Below, piece after piece: positions 28,171 through 32,881 of a stretch of DNA of 32,881 bases (position 1 is its first letter; each line of letters opens with the position of its first letter). The stretch covers positions 1 to 32,881 of the forward strand of contig JBQCIO010000310.1 in NCBI GenBank assembly GCA_051953655.1, given 5' to 3'. The stretch is from JBQCHF01 sp051953655. Lineage in GTDB: Bacteria; Actinomycetota; Actinomycetes; Motilibacterales; Motilibacteraceae. The position numbers and the translations under genes were made by a program. The notes below the pieces were generated by a model. It worked only from the letters and a program-made list of their open reading frames with translations, was not told the DNA's origin and searched no databases.

Positions 28171-29523
28171 ATGCCCGGACCGTCCGCGATCCCCCGGCGC
28201 CGCAAGGGCCGCCTGGCCCTCGCCGGCGCCGCCGCCCTCGGCGCGCTCTCCCTCACCCTCACCGCCTGCGGAGGCGGCGGCTCGACCGGCAACGCGGCCA
28301 GCAGCGCCGGCGGCACCCTCAAGGTGCTCATCCACGACAACAAGCCGACCAACGCCGCGTGGCAGGCCGTCGGCGCGGCCTTCGAGAAGGCCAACCCCGG
28401 CACCAAGGTCGAGTTCTCCTTCATCCCCACCGAGAACTTCCCGAAGGTCCGTACCGCCCGCCTCACGGCCGGCGACGTCGACGTGACCGAGGGCAACTCC
28501 GCCGGCGGCACCCGGGAGACGCCGGACTACGCCAAGGGCGTCGAGGACAGCGACTGGGTCCGCGGCCTGAAGGCCGGCCAGTGGACCGAACTGAGCGGCG
28601 ACTACCTGAACAACTGGTCGCCGGGCGCCCGCAAGGACGAGCAGTTCAACGGCAAGGACTACGCGGTCCCGACCGCCGCCAGCTACGTCAACGGCGTCTA
28701 CTACAACCAGGACCTCTTCGCGAAGTACAACGTGCAGGTCCCCAAGACCTGGGACGACTTCGTCAAGGCGCTGGACACCTTCAAGGCCAACGGCGTGACC
28801 CCGATCGTCATGGGCGGCGCCGAGAAGTGGCCGGTCGGCCTGGTCATGGAGGGCATCGTCGACTCCGCGGTGCCGGACATGTCCGCGCTGGACAAGGCCC
28901 TGTGGACCGGTGAGGCGAAGTTCAGCGACCCGGCGCAGATCGACGTCCTGAACAAGATCCAGAAGATCTACTCCTACGCCCCCAAGACCTTCCCGGGCAG
29001 CACCGACGCCGCGGCCTCGGCCCTGTTCGCCTCCGGCAAGGCCGCCATGTTCCCCGAGGGCACCTGGCAGCAGCCGAGCCTGGCTCAGGCCAACGCCAAC
29101 CTGAAGTTCTCGATGTTCCCGCTGCCGGGCAGCAACGACGCGGCGAACAACATCCTGCGCGGCAAGCTCGAGAACAACATCGCCATCCCGAGCAACGCGA
29201 AGCACAAGGACCTGGCCCAGAAGTTCATCGCCTTCTACTCCAAGCCCGACGTCTACCAGACCTGGGTGAGCAGCGCGGGCGTGCTGCCGGTCCAGCCGAA
29301 CATCAAGAGCACCGCGTTCCTGGACTCGATGGCCCAGTACCTCGGCCCGAACGGCTTCTCGCCCACGTGGGGCCAGGTCTTCCACCCGAACCCCACCGCT
29401 CCCAAGGCCATCCGCGTCGGCTTCCCCTACGACGAGATCGCCCCGATGGGGACGCAGAGCGACATGGGTGCACTGGCCACGAGCAACCAGAAGGACTGGA
29501 GCGCCTCGCTCCCCAAGGGGTGA
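28171..29523 (+). CDS. Sugar ABC transporter substrate-binding lipoprotein
   Basis: A 450-residue family-1 extracellular solute-binding protein. The N terminus has an Arg-rich region, a hydrophobic stretch and lipobox LTLTAC with lipidated C33, followed by a Gly/Ser linker. The mature protein shows the expected two-lobe signatures (AWQAVGAAFEKANPGTKVEFSFIPT, YAVPTAASYVNGVYYNQDLFAKYNV, VPKTWDDFVKALDTFKANGVTPI, AASALFASGKAAMFPEGTWQQPS). It captures an oligosaccharide outside the membrane for the two permeases encoded next. AGGAG lies nine bases before the ATG. The gap to lacI is 105 bp with no terminator, so readthrough from lacI is possible. A strong hairpin follows the gene. Confidence 0.93.
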   Translation: MPGPSAIPRRRKGRLALAGAAALGALSLTLTACGGGGSTGNAASSAGGTLKVLIHDNKPTNAAWQAVGAAFEKANPGTKVEFSFIPTENFPKVRTARLTAGDVDVTEGNSAGGTRETPDYAKGVEDSDWVRGLKAGQWTELSGDYLNNWSPGARKDEQFNGKDYAVPTAASYVNGVYYNQDLFAKYNVQVPKTWDDFVKALDTFKANGVTPIVMGGAEKWPVGLVMEGIVDSAVPDMSALDKALWTGEAKFSDPAQIDVLNKIQKIYSYAPKTFPGSTDAAASALFASGKAAMFPEGTWQQPSLAQANANLKFSMFPLPGSNDAANNILRGKLENNIAIPSNAKHKDLAQKFIAFYSKPDVYQTWVSSAGVLPVQPNIKSTAFLDSMAQYLGPNGFSPTWGQVFHPNPTAPKAIRVGFPYDEIAPMGTQSDMGALATSNQKDWSASLPKG

Positions 29524-29558
29524 GCAGCTCCTCGTGAGATAGCACCGCTGATCCGGCT

Positions 29559-29598
29559 CCGGCCGGGGACCGCCGTCCGCACCGCGGTCCCCGGCCGG
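29559..29598 (+). other. Intercistronic hairpin between binding-protein and permease genes
   Basis: A perfect 15-bp GC-rich stem (29559-29573 with 29584-29598) has a 10-base loop and sits inside the transporter operon. It has no T-run. Such hairpins after the binding-protein gene usually protect its mRNA 3' end and partly terminate, giving more binding protein than permease. Confidence 0.7.
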
Positions 29599-29653
29599 GC
29601 ACCGGACCCGCCCACCCCCACCCGCCCCGATCCGTTCGACAGGAGGCCGAGCC

Positions 29654-30580
29654 GTGGCCACGACGACCGCCAGCCCGTTCGGCACCGGCCGCGTCCGGCG
29701 CTGGGCGCCCACTCTCGGCGTCATCGCCCCGATGGCGCTCTTCCTGGTGTTCCACCTGCTGCCAGCCGGCGCCGTCGGCGTCATGTCGTTCACCGACATC
29801 TCCGGGATCCCCGGGGTGCCCTGGCACTGGATCGGGACCGAGAACTACCGCCAGTTCTTCTCCGGGCCGCAGGCGAGCGAGAACTGGGCGCTGCTCAAGC
29901 GGACGCTCGAGTTCTGCCTCGCGGTGACCATGGTGCAGAACGTCATCGCGCTGGTGCTGGCCGTCGTGCTCAACCAACGGCCACGGGGCGGCACGTTCTA
30001 CCGTTCGCTGATCTTCCTGCCGGTCGTCCTCGGCGTGACCGTCATCGGCCTGACCTGGCTGCTCTTCTTCAACCCCACCGGCGGCCCGGCCGCCAGCCTC
30101 TGGGGCCTGTTCGGCTCCGAGTCGGCCTTCCTCGGCGACCCGCACATCGCCTTCCCGATCGTGGTCTGCATCCAGATCTGGTCGAGCATGGGCTACGCCA
30201 TGATGATCTTCCTCGCCGGCCTGCAGTCGGTGCCCACCGACCTCTACGAGGCGGCCACCGTGGACGGCGCGGGTCCGGTGCAGACCTTCCGGAACGTGAC
30301 CGTGCCCATGGTCGCGCCGGCGGTGACCGCCAACGTGCTGATCTCCATCATCGGCGCCCTGCAGACGTTCCAGCTGATCTTCGTCCTGACCAACGACAAG
30401 CCCTACACGTCGGTCCTCGCGCTGAAGATCTTCACCATCGGCTTCGACTCCAGCGCCACCGGCTCCTCGGTGCAGCAGCAGGGTCTGGCCTCCGCCGTCT
30501 CGATCATCCAGTTCGTCCTCGTGGGTGTCTTCGCCCTCGCCGCCCTCGGGTACCTCCGCCGCCGGGAGACGCAGCTGTGA
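29654..30580 (+). CDS. Sugar ABC transporter permease (MalF/UgpA type)
   Basis: A 308-residue inner-membrane permease of carbohydrate ABC importers with about six membrane helices. The first is LGVIAPMALFLVFHLLPAGA. The EAA loop that contacts the ATPase reads LYEAATVDGAGPVQTFRNVTVPMVAP at about residues 197-222. It begins with GTG preceded by AGGAGG. The stop overlaps the start of the second permease (GTGA), typical of paired permeases that form a heterodimer. Confidence 0.93.
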   Translation: MATTTASPFGTGRVRRWAPTLGVIAPMALFLVFHLLPAGAVGVMSFTDISGIPGVPWHWIGTENYRQFFSGPQASENWALLKRTLEFCLAVTMVQNVIALVLAVVLNQRPRGGTFYRSLIFLPVVLGVTVIGLTWLLFFNPTGGPAASLWGLFGSESAFLGDPHIAFPIVVCIQIWSSMGYAMMIFLAGLQSVPTDLYEAATVDGAGPVQTFRNVTVPMVAPAVTANVLISIIGALQTFQLIFVLTNDKPYTSVLALKIFTIGFDSSATGSSVQQQGLASAVSIIQFVLVGVFALAALGYLRRRETQL

Positions 30581-31482
30581 CCACCTCCGCCGTTCCCACC
30601 AAGCCACCGGTCCAGCGCGCGCCGCAGCAGGCGCCGGCCGTCCCGGAGCGACCCCGCCGCGTCCGGGGCGCGAAGGGTGGGCGTGCGTTCGTCTACCTCG
30701 TGTCGATCGCCGCCGCGCTCACCTACCTGGTGCCGCTGCTGTTCCTGCTCAACACGGCCTTCAAGAGCGACCAGCAGTTCCTCATCGACCCCACCGGCCT
30801 CACCCATGGCCTGGCGTGGCACAACTTCGCCGAGGCGTGGCAGCGGGGGAACTTCGGCACCTACTTCCTCAACAGCATCCTGTACACCGGCGTCGCCGCG
30901 TTCTTCGGGACGCTGGGTACCCTGCTGCTGGCCTTCCCGGTCGCCCGCGGCTACATCCGCGGCTCGAAGCGGTTCTGGCCCGTGCTGTTCGTCATCTCGC
31001 TGTTCCTGCCGAACGCGCTCACCGCGCAGTTCCAGCTCATGCTCAAGCTCGGGCTCTACGACAGCCGGCTGGGCTACATCCTGCTGATGACCGGCTCGCT
31101 CGGGGTGGGGCCGCTGCTGGTCATGGGCTACCTGCGCTCGCTGCCCAGGGAGCTGGACGAGGCGGCGGCCATCGACGGGTGCGGCTACTTCCGCTACCTG
31201 TTCACCTTCGTGGCGCCGCTCATCCGGCCGGTGCTGGTGACCGTGTTCATCCTGCACGCCATCACGATCTGGAACGACATCATCGCGGCCACCATCTACC
31301 TGGCCGACCCGAACAAGTACCCGGTCACGCTCGGCCTCTACGCCTTCAAGGGGCAGTACACCAACGAGTGGGCGCTGCTGGCCGCGGCCGTGCTGCTCGC
31401 CGCCGCGCCGCTGGTGATCCTGTTCGTCTTCATGCAGCGCTACATCGTGGCCGGGGTGACGCAGGGCGCGCTGAAGTCCTGA
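30577..31482 (+). CDS. Sugar ABC transporter permease (MalG/UgpE type)
   Basis: A 301-residue permease partner. After a Pro/Arg-rich cytoplasmic start come about six helices (FVYLVSIAAALTYLVPLLFLLNTAFKS first). The EAA loop LDEAAAIDGCGYFRYLFTFVAPLIRP is present. The tail FMQRYIVAGVTQGALKS is the usual CUT1-type C terminus. It is translationally coupled to the first permease. No ATP-binding subunit follows; the next gene, 85 bp on, is a beta-mannosidase. A shared, unlinked ATPase (MsiK type) is the likely motor. Confidence 0.93.
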   Translation: MTTSAVPTKPPVQRAPQQAPAVPERPRRVRGAKGGRAFVYLVSIAAALTYLVPLLFLLNTAFKSDQQFLIDPTGLTHGLAWHNFAEAWQRGNFGTYFLNSILYTGVAAFFGTLGTLLLAFPVARGYIRGSKRFWPVLFVISLFLPNALTAQFQLMLKLGLYDSRLGYILLMTGSLGVGPLLVMGYLRSLPRELDEAAAIDGCGYFRYLFTFVAPLIRPVLVTVFILHAITIWNDIIAATIYLADPNKYPVTLGLYAFKGQYTNEWALLAAAVLLAAAPLVILFVFMQRYIVAGVTQGALKS

Positions 31483-31535
31483 CCATGCATCCCGCACCAC
31501 CCGCTGCACGCCGCCCCGCCCGCGCACATCGACCT

Positions 31536-31554
31536 CGCCCGTCCGTCACGGGCG
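31536..31554 (+). other. Short hairpin before the beta-mannosidase gene
   Basis: CGCCCGT and ACGGGCG pair around a 5-base loop, ending about seven bases before the GGAGG ribosome site of the next gene. It may tune translation or protect the mRNA; the stem is short and could be chance in GC-rich DNA. Confidence 0.35.
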
Positions 31555-31567
31555 ACGACGGAGGACC

Positions 31568-32881
31568 ATGGACCGCCATCTGCCCCTGACCGACGGCTGG
31601 ACGCTGCACGCCCCCACCGCGGGCGCGCCGGCCGACGTGGCCGGACAGGTGCTGCCTGCCCAGGTCCCCGGGTGCGTCCACACCGACCTGATGGCCGCCG
31701 GGCTGCTGGCCGACCCCTACCTGGACCGCAACGAGGACGAGCAGCACTGGATCGGCCGGTCGGCGTGGACCTACCGCACCGAGCTGGCCGACGTCGCGGA
31801 GCTGGCCGGGCACGAGCGCGTCGACCTGGTCTTCGACGGGCTGGACACCATGGCCACCGTCCTGCTCGGCGGCGCGGTGATCGGCAGCACCCGCAACATG
31901 CACCGCTCCTACCGCTTCGACGTCACGACCCTGCTGAGCCGGGGCGCCCGCGACCTCGAGGTGCGCTTCGCCTCGGTCTACGACGAGGCCGAGCGGCTGC
32001 AGCGCGAGCTGGGCGTGCACCCCAACGCCTATCCCGAGCCGGGGAACTTCGTGCGCAAGATGGCGTGCAACTTCGGCTGGGACTGGGGCCCGACCCTGGT
32101 CACCGCCGGGATCTGGAAGCCGGCCCGCCTGCACGCCTGGAGCACCGCCCGGCTGGCCCAGGTCCGCCCGCTGGTCACCCTCTCCCCCACCGCCGACGGG
32201 CAGCGCCCGGACGGCCGGGTCGAGGTGCGCATCGACCTCGAACGCACCGAGACCGGCCGGGACCGCGACCTGCTCGTCCGCGTCGACGTCGCCGGCCAGA
32301 GCGTCACCCAGCAGGTTCCCGCCGGCGCCGACCAGACCGTCGTCGTCCTCGACGTCCCCCAGCCCGAGCTCTGGTGGCCGCGCAGCCTCGGCGACCAGCC
32401 CCTCTACGACTGCACGGTCTCGCTGACGACCTCCGACGGCGCGGCGCTGTCCGCCTGGCAGCGCCGCATCGGGTTCCGCTCCTTCCGCCTCGACACCACC
32501 GGCAGCGAGGACCGCACCGCCTTCACCTTCGTCGTCAACGACGTCCCGGTCTTCGCCCGCGGGGTGAACTGGATCCCCGACGACTGCTTCCCCCACCGCG
32601 TCGACGCCGCCCGCTACCGCCGCCGCCTGCAGCAGGCCGCCGACGCCAACGTCGACCTCGTCCGCGTCTGGGGCGGCGGCCTCTACGAGACCGACGACTT
32701 CTACGACGCCTGCGACGAGCTCGGCCTCATGGTCTGGCAGGACTTCCTCTTCGCCTGCGCCGCCTACCCCGAGGAAGAACCCCTCTGGTCCGAGGTCGAG
32801 GCCGAGGCCCGCGAGAACGTCGCCCGCCTCACCCCCCACCCCAGCCTCGTCCTCTGGAACGGCAACAACGAGAACATCTGG
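31568..32881 (+). CDS. Beta-mannosidase, GH2 family (3' end cut by window)
   Basis: The 438 visible codons have no stop, so the gene continues beyond the window; full-length relatives are ~820-860 residues. The start ATG has GGAGG just upstream. The N-terminal jelly-roll domain (GWTLHAP, PGCVHTDLMAAGLLADPYLDRNEDEQHWIGRSAWTYRTE, LVFDGLDTMATVLLGGAVIG, KMACNFGWDWGPTLVTAGIW) is typical of beta-mannosidases. An Ig-like domain follows, then the barrel begins (FVVNDVPVFARGVNWIPDD, DLVRVWGGGLYETDDFYDACDELGLMVWQDF). The acid/base Glu is E435 in WNGNNEN. The nucleophile Glu lies outside the window. There is no signal peptide: it hydrolyses imported beta-mannosides inside the cell. Its position after the importer defines the probable substrate class of the island. 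Confidence 0.92.
   Translation, partial: MDRHLPLTDGWTLHAPTAGAPADVAGQVLPAQVPGCVHTDLMAAGLLADPYLDRNEDEQHWIGRSAWTYRTELADVAELAGHERVDLVFDGLDTMATVLLGGAVIGSTRNMHRSYRFDVTTLLSRGARDLEVRFASVYDEAERLQRELGVHPNAYPEPGNFVRKMACNFGWDWGPTLVTAGIWKPARLHAWSTARLAQVRPLVTLSPTADGQRPDGRVEVRIDLERTETGRDRDLLVRVDVAGQSVTQQVPAGADQTVVVLDVPQPELWWPRSLGDQPLYDCTVSLTTSDGAALSAWQRRIGFRSFRLDTTGSEDRTAFTFVVNDVPVFARGVNWIPDDCFPHRVDAARYRRRLQQAADANVDLVRVWGGGLYETDDFYDACDELGLMVWQDFLFACAAYPEEEPLWSEVEAEARENVARLTPHPSLVLWNGNNENIW

Overview
The window is about 73% G+C. It has dense bidirectional gene packing, frequent GTG starts, GTGA start/stop overlaps and -10-like TANNNT hexamers placed directly before start codons. These traits, plus a DUF222/HNH (13E12-type) protein, a DUF2180 zinc-ribbon protein and a SigG/SigX5-like ECF factor with a C-terminal SnoaL-like domain, point to a high-GC actinobacterium. 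A Geodermatophilaceae-like organism (Blastococcus, Modestobacter, Geodermatophilus) is my best guess, but it is an inference. There are no rRNA, tRNA, CRISPR or insertion-sequence signals.

Layout. (1) 0.1-4.3 kb: an ECF sigma factor, a CHAP-domain peptidase, a multi-pass membrane protein and a small cysteine-free carboxymuconolactone-decarboxylase-fold protein. Three copies of one 17-bp palindrome sit only in the promoter gaps here. (2) 4.3-8.7 kb: a shortened KdpD-like kinase, a KdpE-like regulator, a large APC-superfamily permease and a tiny membrane protein. (3) 8.7-17.3 kb: mixed metabolism, with NagA, small hypothetical and zinc-ribbon proteins, an SDR, a methyltransferase, a GH31 glycosidase, and an aldolase-like PLP enzyme followed by a Nudix hydrolase and a nucleoside-deoxyribosyltransferase-like protein. 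(4) 17.4-19.1 kb: a DUF222/HNH protein. (5) 19.4-32.9 kb: a carbohydrate-utilisation island.

The island holds a HAD sugar-phosphatase-like protein, a DUF2264 gene interrupted by one in-frame TAG, a sugar-isomerase-type TIM barrel, a CE7 acetyl esterase, a Tat-exported protein of unknown family, a LacI repressor, a sugar ABC importer (lipoprotein plus two permeases, no ATPase) and a GH2 beta-mannosidase cut by the window end. Two kinds of LacI-type operator candidates are visible: AGCGCT-centred sites before the DUF2264 gene and between the TIM-barrel and esterase genes, and a cluster of TGAAC/GTTCA sites between the Tat protein gene and lacI. The simplest reading is one regulon for importing, deacetylating and cleaving an acetylated, beta-mannose-containing oligosaccharide. 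The presence of DUF2264 and an unassigned secreted protein suggests the glycan is more complex than plain mannan.

The most striking points are the TAG that replaces a probable Trp codon in DUF2264, the three-copy 17-bp palindrome, the two operator classes in the sugar island, and the pairing of a KdpDE-like system with an APC-type transporter instead of KdpFABC.
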